Shown here: positions 54,410 through 62,889 of the stretch, piece after piece
Layout of the letters: every line of letters starts with the position of its first letter
Numbering within the stretch: position 1 is the stretch's first letter
Origin: JAUIKM01 sp964445695
GTDB taxonomy: Bacteria > Bacteroidota > Ignavibacteria > Kapaibacteriales > UBA7675
Length of the DNA stretch: 64,000 bases
Reading direction: 5' to 3'
Assembly: GCA_964445695.1 (NCBI GenBank)
Contig: CAYULF010000028.1
Location: 1 to 64,000 of the forward strand
The notes under the pieces: generated by a model
What the model was told of the DNA's origin: nothing
Databases searched by the model: none
What the model saw: the letters and a program-made list of their open reading frames with translations, nothing else
Program-made: the position numbers and the translations under genes

Positions 54410-57400
54410 TCAGCGTAGCAGAACAACCAGAAATTCGGACGTGCGCCAGAAGACTTCCGGTTTGTCAATCGTCAGCAGCGTCGCCGTGGCATCGCCCGTC
54501 GGGTGATAACTGACACTGTAGTCGGCCTGCGGATGCGTCAGCAGCTGAAGGCGTTCTGCGGGAAAAGGCCTGTCGGCCAGCTCAATGATTCTGGCATCGC
54601 GACGTGCAATGTTAAAATCCTCTGGATCGAGCGGTTCTACCAAACGAAGGTTGGCGCCGCGCCCCTGGATAAGACCGCGGTTGCGCAGTTCACGCTCCGT
54701 CCCCACCGCGACCCAGGCCACGGATTTTTCAACGTCAGCTTCGGCACGTGCGTCCGCGCGCAATTGCTCCATGCGGTCGCGCAGGTCGTTTAACTCCGCA
54801 TTCAGGAGGGAGCGCTGCGCATCAAGGATCGCCAGCGTATCGCCCGCCCAGACCATAAGCGAATCGTAGGAACGCACCAACAGACCGGCCCGCTCACGCT
54901 CATCCAGCATCTGACGAAACAGCGTTTCGGATCTGACTTCGGCCTGATCTTGCAATTCTTGCGCCATGAGCAGACGGCTTCCCAGCGAATCCGCGCGAGC
55001 GATCAGCGAATTCATGAGAGCGGCATCTTCGGGACGGATCACGCCTTCGACTTCGCGTTGCTTCATCTCCGCCGCCAGCGCATCTCTCTCTTGTTTAAGC
55101 GCAGCAATGGCGTTTTCGCGTTGTTCAAGCGTCGTTCGCAGTTCACTGTTTTCATCGCTTAAACGACCGACGTTCGCATCGGCCAGTTTGAGATTGATTT
55201 CGAGGGCGGCAGCGGTACTGCGCGCCTGCTGCAAATGCGCGACAATGCTGTCGTAGACAGCGACCGGCACGGCACTGTCGGCCGCAGCGGTTGTTGTCGA
55301 AGCAGTGGGTTGCGCAGCGCTCTTTTGCAGCACGTCGAGGGAGTCATTCAGTTGTTTAATTGTTGCAATCTGCGAGACAAGCAAAATGCCCATGCTGTCG
55401 AGGCGCGTGGAAAGGTCAGTCACCACGGCAACGCTTTCGCTGCGCAATGCGGTTAATGTGTCGCGCAGATCCAGATTGGCGTTTTCGGCTTGTTTGCGGC
55501 GACTTTCAAGCTGGTCGACATCGGAGCGCAGTCTGCTGTTGGCGCGACCAAGCGTTTCAACAATCCTGGCGAGTGAATCGGCGCGCTCATCACTTCCCTG
55601 TTCCGCGTTGGCTGCATCGGCCCGATCGCGCAATTCTTCGACGCGCGCCTGCAGCTCGGCGATGCGCACTCGGCCGGCGTTTAACTCGGCTTGCATCTGA
55701 TCGGGTTCGGCGTCAGCATTGCCTGTTGGTTCGTCGACAGAATTGTTAATAGAATCGCGCAAAGCGGTTAACTCCCGGCGCAGGTCTTCGATGCGGGCTT
55801 CGCGCGCGAGAAGTCGATTTTCCAGAATGCCTCCGCGATCCCGCAGACTATCGACGGCGCGCGATATGGCCGTATCAGGAGCCGGATCGGCCGCGCGCTC
55901 AAGACGGCTACTTAAACTTTGCAGCAGCCGCTCACGTCCGGCCAGACTATCGCGCAGCGAAATTGCCTCCTGTTCGGCATCGGCAACAAGTTGAACAAGT
56001 GAGTCGCGTTCTGCGGCAGTCGCCTCCGTTGCGCTGAGGTTGCGACGGCGCAGAGTGGCCTGCAGGTCGCTGTTTAACTGCGTGAGAGAATCGCGCTCTT
56101 CCTGCAGCTTGCCGATGATGTAGAAGCGGCGCTGGGCGCGTTCATTGGTCTCGCGCAGGGCATTCATTTCAGCCAACAACGAGTCGGTGTTAATATCTTG
56201 CCGCGAATTATCCTCGAGTTGTTTAATACGGAAAAAGAGCGAGTCGTTGACGGCACGCAGGCGATCGGATTCGATCTGGTCGGCCATCAGGCTGCGCACT
56301 TTTTCGGCGGATTCCCAGTTCATTGCGTCGAGCACTTTGTTTTCCTCGGCCAGGCTGTCGATGCGGTGCTGTTGACCGGCAATTGAATCCTGGAGTCCGG
56401 CCTGCAACGTAATGCGATTGCGCAACTCACTGAGTTCCTGCCGCAGGAGGCGTTCGGACGTTCTGAGACGCGCCAGTTCAGCTTCGGTGCTGTCCGCGGC
56501 AGCCGGAGCTGAGCTTGCGGTTACGTCCGGCGTTTTGGGTGAACGATCTGAATTCGGCCTGGTCAATGGGTCGAGTTCCGGCTCGGGCGCAGTGATGACC
56601 TGCGGTTCCACCTCTGTTGGTTCATCCAGCGGAGGCGGCGGAATTGGTCCGGATTTACCCGACGTATTTTCACGCACTGACTCTGTGGCGACCGGATCCG
56701 AGACTGCTTCGGGGTCGGGGGCGGCTTCGGGCTCGGATTGTGATTTGGTTTCCGGCTCGGGAGCTGTTTCGGACTCGACGACCGGATCTGGTTCCGGGAC
56801 GGATTCCGATGCAGCTTCCGCTATTGGCACAGATTCGGAAACAGCTTGTGGCTCAGGTTCGGAAACAATCTCCGGTTCGGATTTTACATCCGGCTCTGCT
56901 TCGGGGACAGATTCAGGCTCAAATGCCGCATCAACTTCGTTGTCAGGGGCGGATTCGGTCGCAACCGGCGCAGGCTCGTTTTGCACATTTGATGTGGCAA
57001 CCGGCGGCGCTTCGATCTTTGCGTCCAGGGTGATTTTCAACCCGCGACCTCGATTCTTTACAAGCGCAAATCGCTGCTTCATTTCTCCGCTGACGACATA
57101 ACGAGCCACTATTTCCTGGCCGGCATTCCGGAACCACAGTGTATCGATTTGCACCGTCAGGCTGTCTTCGTCGCGCAGAAAGACGTACTCGCCCACCAGT
57201 CCCGCCAGTGTCTTGGGCGCCATGGATTCATAGAGCTGCCACGACCTGCTATAGTCTTTGATGATCCCGCGAAATTCCTTACTCCGCGCAGGATCAGCAA
57301 AGTCAACAGCGGCCGGCAGGAGATTGGGAACGAGCAGAAACAGCAGGAACAGTCCGCAGCATTTGGCGCGGAATCCGGAGAAACAAAGGGGGGCACTCAT
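54410..57400 (-). CDS. Secreted or periplasmic coiled-coil protein with acidic Pro/Glu-rich region
   Basis: A 996-residue envelope protein. The N-terminus MSAPLCFSGFRAKCCGLFLL ... LLPAA is a signal peptide. A small domain (about 35-125; FRGIIKDYSRSWQLYESMAP, VARYVVSGEMKQRFALVKN) is followed by a Glu/Pro/Ser-rich stretch (about 130-290) of EPE-P-type repeats, then about 560 residues of heptad-rich coiled coil (about 305-870). The C-terminal domain (about 885-996; WVAVGTERELRNRGLIQG, PEVFWRTSEFLVVLL) resembles a domain found at the end of many Bacteroidota coiled-coil envelope proteins, with a VGT-x-x-EL start and an FW-x-x-S-x-x-LV end. It could span the periplasm or tether the outer membrane. 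The start lacks a recognisable RBS. Function is unknown. Confidence 0.82.
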   Translation of the reverse strand: MSAPLCFSGFRAKCCGLFLLFLLVPNLLPAAVDFADPARSKEFRGIIKDYSRSWQLYESMAPKTLAGLVGEYVFLRDEDSLTVQIDTLWFRNAGQEIVARYVVSGEMKQRFALVKNRGRGLKITLDAKIEAPPVATSNVQNEPAPVATESAPDNEVDAAFEPESVPEAEPDVKSEPEIVSEPEPQAVSESVPIAEAASESVPEPDPVVESETAPEPETKSQSEPEAAPDPEAVSDPVATESVRENTSGKSGPIPPPPLDEPTEVEPQVITAPEPELDPLTRPNSDRSPKTPDVTASSAPAAADSTEAELARLRTSERLLRQELSELRNRITLQAGLQDSIAGQQHRIDSLAEENKVLDAMNWESAEKVRSLMADQIESDRLRAVNDSLFFRIKQLEDNSRQDINTDSLLAEMNALRETNERAQRRFYIIGKLQEERDSLTQLNSDLQATLRRRNLSATEATAAERDSLVQLVADAEQEAISLRDSLAGRERLLQSLSSRLERAADPAPDTAISRAVDSLRDRGGILENRLLAREARIEDLRRELTALRDSINNSVDEPTGNADAEPDQMQAELNAGRVRIAELQARVEELRDRADAANAEQGSDERADSLARIVETLGRANSRLRSDVDQLESRRKQAENANLDLRDTLTALRSESVAVVTDLSTRLDSMGILLVSQIATIKQLNDSLDVLQKSAAQPTASTTTAAADSAVPVAVYDSIVAHLQQARSTAAALEINLKLADANVGRLSDENSELRTTLEQRENAIAALKQERDALAAEMKQREVEGVIRPEDAALMNSLIARADSLGSRLLMAQELQDQAEVRSETLFRQMLDERERAGLLVRSYDSLMVWAGDTLAILDAQRSLLNAELNDLRDRMEQLRADARAEADVEKSVAWVAVGTERELRNRGLIQGRGANLRLVEPLDPEDFNIARRDARIIELADRPFPAERLQLLTHPQADYSVSYHPTGDATATLLTIDKPEVFWRTSEFLVVLLR

Positions 57401-58000
57401 ATATTAATGTATCCACGGTTGACGTAGATTTTGCCGCTTCGGCAGCGAGCTATCGTCGCGAATATTGCCGAAACAGGCATAAAAACCAAGTCGGCGGAGT
57501 CGCGCAGGCATCCGACGCAGCGTCTACCGAAGGCGAATCGCGGTGTTTTGGTCTCGACAATTGGGCGCGCGTACGATCTCATCGGCACGATTCAGCGGTC
57601 GGCAGTTGCTCGGTAAATTGCGGGACCGGCAACAGCTTCGCACAGAATTCCATTGGTATTCCGGCTCGTTTCAAGCCTGAATTTTCAACTTCTTCCGGAC
57701 TTTGTTCTGGTGTTTATGGTTCGGTGGTCTCGGACTTGACAACGTCTCTTTTTCGGTCCCAAAGCAGATCGATCGCGTGTATCTCCGCTGTTCCACTAGG
57801 CGTTCGGAAATTCGACGGCGTATGAACAGGCAGTCAGCAATTCCACTGGCCGGGGGGGCGAGATGCTTCAAATTTCCGGATTTTTGGATTCGCCCTTTCA
57901 TCCGGTCATTCCGGAAGAAGGTTAATGGGTGAGTTTTCGGCAGCCTGCATGCTCATGGTTGAGTACAACAAATTAAAACTCTCAGGCCCTGTGGCTAAAC
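57401..58000. other. Gene-free stretch upstream of the coiled-coil gene
   Basis: Short open frames occur on both strands but none has family resemblance or a ribosome-binding site. The coiled-coil gene promoter should be just above 57400, where the sequence is AT-rich (TTAATATAT). No RNA gene was recognised. Confidence 0.5.
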
Positions 58001-58197
58001 GCTCGCTTTGGGACTCGATCTGCGATTTTAAACTCCGGAGCCCTTTGGATGAATACTCGCTCTGGGATTATATCTGCGATTTTAAATCCGGAGCCCTTTG
58101 GATGAATACTCGCTCTGGGACTCGATCTGCGATTTTAAATCCGGAGCCCTTTGGATGAATACTCGCTCTGGGACTCGATCTGCGATTTTAAACTCCG
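58001..58197. repeat. 53/54-bp tandem repeat, about 3.6 copies
   Basis: Repeats of CTCGCTCTGGGACTCGATCT followed by GCGATTTTAAA and CCGGAGCCCTTTGGATGAATA. The word TGCGATTTTAAA recurs at 58021, 58075, 58128 and 58181 (periods 54, 53, 53). Copies are nearly identical. The period is not a multiple of three, so it is not coding. Copies abut without spacers, so it is not a CRISPR array. Confidence 0.92.
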
Positions 58198-58887
58198 TGA
58201 GTGGTTGGACTGATACGAACTTCGGGCGCCTTGGAAGGATGTTAACTACTGAAGTTCGGACTTGATTCAGACAAGGCGCATTTTGGGCCTATACAAAAAA
58301 GGGTCCCCCTCCCCCTCCACCACCTGTCCAGTTTGTTACATTTTTTCCGCACCAAGGCACAGTTCACCCTTGCCCCGAAATTCGCGGATTTCATTGAGCA
58401 GGCTCGCCCGGACGGGCGAATATTGAGTCGCGGTCGAACCCTCCGGAGGCATCGACAACTACAACATGCAAAAGTCAAGATGGTTGGTCAATTGGAAAAG
58501 GTTAAGCGGGCAGGATAGTGTCCTGAACGGGCGGTTTTCCGTAGATTAACGCACGGATTTCTTCGTATTGCTGGATCAGATCCGACGGCCTGAGCGCTTC
58601 GCCACGTTGCCGCGGCTTGCTTTTTTCACTTGTTTGTCATTGAACTGAAAGTTTAAATTCGGTGGTAAACTGATGGAAGCTGCCAGCCTACGTTTCACCA
58701 GGCGGCTCACAAGAATTTGCGCTGTCGAACCCGGGACCGCCGCGCAACCGCACAATTTCAGGTTGCATGACCAGCAAAAATGTCAGACAGACCGTGAGCG
58801 AAGTGAGCGAGGCTGCTCAAGGTGCACAGAACATGTAAAACAACGGGTGTCAGTCGGCAATCTGTTAAGAAAGTCAACTACACAAAA
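58198..58887. other. Gene-free stretch with pyrimidine tract
   Basis: Contains a C/T-rich run (GTCCCCCTCCCCCTCCACCA, about 58303-58322) and no convincing coding region. Near 58610-58650 a TTGTTTGTCATTGA stretch recalls one at 8258-8272, a possible weak interspersed repeat. No tRNA found. Confidence 0.5.
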
Positions 58888-58915
58888 AGGCCGACGGAAG
58901 ATTATCCGCCGGCCT
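58888..58915 (-). terminator. Intrinsic terminator of the thiolase gene
   Basis: AGGCCGACGGA / TCCGCCGGCCT forms an 11-bp stem with one G-U pair and a short loop, followed on the minus strand by TTTTTG. It lies about 36 bp after the stop. Confidence 0.9.
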
Positions 58916-58951
58916 GCAATACTTAAACAAATTCTGTCAAACAGGAGTATT

Positions 58952-60154
58952 TCACACACCTTCGAAAACAGCTGCCAGGCCCTGACCGACGCCGACACAC
59001 AGTGCGGCCGCAGCATAACGCAGACCGTCGCGTTGCATGGAACGTGTCAAAGTTCCGACGAGACGACCGCCGCTCATGCCGAGCGGATGTCCGATGGCAA
59101 TCGCGCCGCCGTAAATGTTAACAATCGAAGGGTCGATGCCGAGTTGATCGACACAGGCCAGCGACTGAGCCGCAAACGCTTCGTTGAGCTCCATGCGCTG
59201 CAGATCGGCTACCTTGAGCCCCGCGCGCTGCAGCGCCAGCTGCGTTGCGGTAACAGGACCGATGCCCATGATGCGAGGATCGACGCCCACAGCGCCGGAC
59301 GAAACATAACGAGCCACCGGTGTGAGATTAAACTCCTCAAGAGCACGACGACTGACGACCAGCATCGCCGCGGCGCCGTCGTTGAGGCTGGAAGCATTGC
59401 CGGCCGTAACGCTCCCGTCCTTGCGAAAAGCAGGACGCAATTTGGCGAGTTTTTCGACCGATGTGTCGGAACGCGGCTGCTCGTCGCGGTCGACGACAAT
59501 CGGATCGCCTTTGCGCTGAGGTATAACGACGGGAACGATTTCATCGTTAAACACGCCGGCCTGCTGCGCGGCGATAGCTTTCTGGTGTGAGGCGAGAGCA
59601 AATTCGTCCTGCGCTTCGCGGGAAATTTGCCAACGTTCGGCCACATTTTCAGCGGTCTCGCCCATAGCTTCAAGCGGGAACATCTCTTTCATGGCCGGAT
59701 TGGGATAACGCCAACCAAGAGCTGTATCGTAGGCCGTCAGATTGCCGAAGAGCGTCTTGCCGGTAGCGTTTTTTGGAATCGAATAGGGCGCACGGGACAT
59801 GGACTCCACACCGCCGGCGATAAAGACCTCGCCTTCACCGGCTCGAATGGCGCGCGCTGCCTGGATGACGGCCTCCAGCGACGAAGAGCACAGACGATTG
59901 ATGGTCACGCCGGGCACGGACTGCGGCAGACCGGCCAGCAGAGCGGCCATTCGCGCAATATTGCGGTTGTCCTCACCAGCCTGGTTAGCGCAACCCAGAA
60001 TAACGTCGTCGATTTCACCTGCGGGCATGCCGGTGCGTTCGACCAGATTTTTGATCACGTGCGCGGCCATGTCGTCGGGACGGACAGAAGCCAGGGAGCC
60101 GCCATAACGACCGACGGGCGTGCGCAGGGGTTCAACGATAAAAACTTCATTCAT
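58952..60154 (-). CDS. Thiolase (acetyl-CoA acetyltransferase; PcaF/PaaJ-like 3-oxoadipyl-CoA thiolase type)
   Basis: The 400-residue thiolase starts at ATG 60154 (MNEVFIVEPLRTPVGRYGGS); the 37 residues of a longer frame are not thiolase-like. The nucleophile is Cys89 in TINRLCSSSLEAV. The catalytic His lies in AIAIGHPLGMSGGR and the second catalytic Cys in CVGVGQGLA near the C-terminus. The stretch GCANQAGEDNRNIARMA and the CVGVGQG ending are characteristic of the PcaF/PaaJ branch (3-oxoadipyl-CoA + CoA to succinyl-CoA + acetyl-CoA), though general beta-ketothiolase activity is equally possible without partner genes of an aromatic pathway. It forms a single transcription unit with its own terminator. 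Confidence 0.93.
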   Translation of the reverse strand: MNEVFIVEPLRTPVGRYGGSLASVRPDDMAAHVIKNLVERTGMPAGEIDDVILGCANQAGEDNRNIARMAALLAGLPQSVPGVTINRLCSSSLEAVIQAARAIRAGEGEVFIAGGVESMSRAPYSIPKNATGKTLFGNLTAYDTALGWRYPNPAMKEMFPLEAMGETAENVAERWQISREAQDEFALASHQKAIAAQQAGVFNDEIVPVVIPQRKGDPIVVDRDEQPRSDTSVEKLAKLRPAFRKDGSVTAGNASSLNDGAAAMLVVSRRALEEFNLTPVARYVSSGAVGVDPRIMGIGPVTATQLALQRAGLKVADLQRMELNEAFAAQSLACVDQLGIDPSIVNIYGGAIAIGHPLGMSGGRLVGTLTRSMQRDGLRYAAAALCVGVGQGLAAVFEGV

Positions 60155-60667
60155 GGGGAGCCACACCAGATCAACATGGGACAATCGCTTGTTCAGTCGG
60201 CGACGTAAACGATTGACAGAGGGATCTATTGACGGAGCGGCAGTCGCCGCAAATAGCCGGAGCAAATCAAGCCGGGATCTTTTGATGTTGGCGTTATCTT
60301 CAGCTGAATTGAGATGACAGGAATTCCCGATACCACAGATAGATGGATTGGGAAAAACGACTTAAACAAGGCAAAAGGATTCAGCGGGTGTTGTGGTGGG
60401 ATGAGAGGGCGTGAATTCGGGTTTAACGGTTTTCTCTGAAGATCAATGGGCCCTCCCCCGCCTCCAAACCACCAAGTTCCGTGGTGCCACCACCAACGGT
60501 ACAGTCAGGCCGTCCGGCTCCCGCCGAATTGCCCAACCTTTAACCCACTGACCGGTGCAAGGCTGTATGATGAAAATCTTCCCGAAACCGCGACCGCATG
60601 CTTCGCCTGCTTCCACCGACAACTTGCACTTATTACCGCGGCAAGTCCAGCGCTTTCGACTCAAGGT
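60155..60667. other. Gene-free stretch upstream of the thiolase gene
   Basis: The thiolase promoter should lie just above 60154. The open frame at 60443-60922 (minus) has no family resemblance and crosses the degenerate repeat, so I do not call it. No RNA gene recognised. Confidence 0.5.
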
Positions 60668-61092
60668 CGCGCGTGACGTGGGTAAACGTCGTGTTTTCGC
60701 CCCTGAACGGGTCACTACAAATGCAGTGTAGCCGGAGAGACGTCCGACTCCTGACAAAGAGGTTCCAGCCTGAGGTGCAAAAGACCTGTCTCTCGCGACT
60801 ACGATCATCGCGCAGAACGTCGTCAAATTTTGTGCTTTCGCCGCTGAATGAACCAATGCTGATGCGCTGTCGTGGTAGAGACATCCGGCACCGGACCCAG
60901 CGGATTCAAACTGCTGGGCCAACTATTCGTTTCTTGCAATTACGCACATAGCGCAGAACGTCGTTAAATCTTGTGCTTTTACCGCTGAGCGAACCAGGTC
61001 CGATGCGCGGGAGTCATCCGGACGCCCGACTCCTTGTTCAGTGGATTCAGATTGCTGAGCGTCAACCCAGTCTACCGCAAAATCCGAAGCAC
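60668..61092. repeat. Three degenerate tandem units of about 141 bp
   Basis: Units start near 60668, 60810 and 60951. Each contains AACGTCGT followed by a TTTTGTGCTTT-like stretch and CCGCTGA-GAACCA; two also contain GTGGATTCAGATTGCTG-like blocks about 90 bp later. Copies have diverged markedly, unlike the 53-bp array. They may be remnants of a decayed gene or an old non-coding repeat. Confidence 0.6.
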
Positions 61093-61560
61093 ACCGGCGT
61101 GCGAAACGGTAGATCCCGGCAACTATGAATCCATATCATTGATAGTGAACACAGGCAGACATGTCGGTGGGCCGAACGCAATCCTGTGAGCTACTTTTCT
61201 TTTTATTCTCATTGACAACACACGCGATCTTCGCAATCGGAAAATAACGAGTTCTGGAAGATTGCGCCCTTAAACAGCTGAATGGTTCACACACTGCGAG
61301 CTGGACGGACGCCAAGGTTGATGCAGCTCTTAACCAAGAATGCAGATTCACTTAACAGGATGAACTCACGGCACGTCCAACACGCTGACAAACAGAAAGA
61401 AAAAAGCAAGCCGGCGAACAGCAGTGAGAAGGCGAAGCGCTCTGGATCTGAAAGTCCATGTTAAACAAAAAACGGAGAGTAAAAAACCGGCATTAAACAC
61501 CCGAGTCACAGAAACCAAATGAACTTAAAACGAGGAAAAAGCGCAGGAAGCAGTTAATCA
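61093..61560. other. Gene-free stretch downstream of the glycosyltransferase gene
   Basis: No coding region is supported. The sequence becomes A-rich on the plus strand near the glycosyltransferase stop (61370-61545), but no clear terminator hairpin was identified. Confidence 0.5.
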
Positions 61561-62736
61561 TCAGGCCAGCGCCTGACGGCAGGCGGCAATGCGGCGCACT
61601 ATATCCTGCGTCCCGGCGGCAAGCGGTCTGGCGATCTCGTAAAACTCCAAAGCGCGTGCGTAGTTGCGCTTCTGCTCGTATAAATATCCACCGATAAACA
61701 TGGCGTCATAGGATGGTTCTTCGCGCGCCAGCTCACAGTATTCCAGCGCCTCGTCAATCTTGCCTTGTTTAAGCAGAACCTTGGCGATCTCGGCGTACAA
61801 TGCACCGCGTTTAACACGATAAAAACGACGGTCAATTGAAGCAGCGTCAATTTCGCGGTAGCGTTTAAGTGCGCCGTCCGGGTGATCCTCCAGCTGGTCC
61901 AACACCGCCAGCAGATACTCGGCAAAAATGTTGCCGCCCATCTGGGTCGCCTTGATGGCCAACGAACGCGACTGTCGCAGTTTTTCGCCCTCGCGGCGAT
62001 GGACGTCGGCCTGCAGCGCAAGCAACATTGAACGGGCCGTCCCCGGCAGATCGTTGGTCTGCGACGACAGCGCAATACGGAAGTTTTCGTTGGCGCGCTC
62101 GTAGTCGCCGGCGTAGTAATGGTTCAGCGCCAGGTGGGTGCGGATCCAGGCCTCGGTCGGGTCGTTGTTAAGCTCGGATTCAAACAGGCGGCGGTTGCGC
62201 ACGTGGCGCATGCGATCCGCGCTCTCAAATCCGTGATGCAGAATTTCGATGTCGGAAGTCTCCGCCGAACGCGTCGTGCGGCGCAGAGCGTCACGAATAG
62301 TTTCGTGCACGCGGCCCTTGTAGCGCAGTCGATCATCGCGGCGGAACAGGCGCGTGGACGGCAGCGGCAAAAGCGGCACAACCACCTCCTGCGGCAGCAG
62401 GTTCATGACGGTGCAACTGTAGGCTATGTGCGGCCCTTTCATTGCGCTGCGGATTTTGTCCTGTGATCCGGCGTCGACGCGTTCGTCGGCGTCGAGCATC
62501 AAAACCCAGTCTTTTGTGGCGTGCTCCAACAGAGTGTTGCGAGCCGTACCAAAGTCGTCGGTCCAGGTTGTCGACTCCGCGCGCGCACCGGCGGCTTTGG
62601 CAATGTGCAGGCTGTCGTCGGTGGAACCCGTATCGAGCACCACGATTTCGTCCGCCAGATCGCGCACGTTCTCAAGCAATCCCGGGAGAGAATCGGCTTC
62701 GTTTTTGACCAGTACACAAACAGACAAAGATGCCAT
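61561..62736 (-). CDS. Family 2 glycosyltransferase with C-terminal TPR repeats
   Basis: A 391-residue protein. The N-terminal GT-A domain (about 1-180) begins MASLSVCVLVKNEADSLPGL, contains VVLDTGSTDDS for nucleotide binding and the metal-binding DAD (Asp82-Ala-Asp84) in LMLDADERV. From about residue 185 helical pairs of TPR type follow (AWIRTHLALNHYYAGDYERA, AKVLLKQGKIDEALEYCELA, YEQKRNYARALEFYEIARPL). This GT2-TPR arrangement is common in enzymes that glycosylate proteins or act in surface polysaccharide synthesis. It is cytoplasmic, without membrane segments. It lies 153 bp downstream of valS on the same strand and could be co-transcribed. The acceptor is unknown. Confidence 0.92.
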   Translation of the reverse strand: MASLSVCVLVKNEADSLPGLLENVRDLADEIVVLDTGSTDDSLHIAKAAGARAESTTWTDDFGTARNTLLEHATKDWVLMLDADERVDAGSQDKIRSAMKGPHIAYSCTVMNLLPQEVVVPLLPLPSTRLFRRDDRLRYKGRVHETIRDALRRTTRSAETSDIEILHHGFESADRMRHVRNRRLFESELNNDPTEAWIRTHLALNHYYAGDYERANENFRIALSSQTNDLPGTARSMLLALQADVHRREGEKLRQSRSLAIKATQMGGNIFAEYLLAVLDQLEDHPDGALKRYREIDAASIDRRFYRVKRGALYAEIAKVLLKQGKIDEALEYCELAREEPSYDAMFIGGYLYEQKRNYARALEFYEIARPLAAGTQDIVRRIAACRQALA

Positions 62737-62889
62737 ACTGCCGCAGCGTTTTGTCGATCGGGCCTTCAGAAATCAACGCCCGTTAACACGAATTCAATGC
62801 AGTTGCAGCCCGCGGACACACCTGGGCGTGTTGAGGCGCTAAACCGCCTAATATACATTTTGTTTTGCCGGTTTCAGAATGCCGGTCGA

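Noticed and set aside
57925..58158. 77-codon plus-strand frame with SLWDSICDFK-like repeats
   Set aside because: The repeat period is 53-54 bp, so the frame shifts between copies and the apparent peptide repeat breaks down; no RBS.
58001..58197. CRISPR array
   Set aside because: Repeat copies abut with no unique spacers, and no cas genes are present.
58425..58760. Possible tRNA genes, because GGTTCGA-like words occur on the minus strand
   Set aside because: The flanking bases do not form a T-stem, acceptor stem or anticodon arm.
60443..60922. 159-codon minus-strand open frame
   Set aside because: No family resemblance; it runs through the degenerate repeat and reads low-complexity Ser/Arg-rich protein. 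A decayed gene cannot be excluded.
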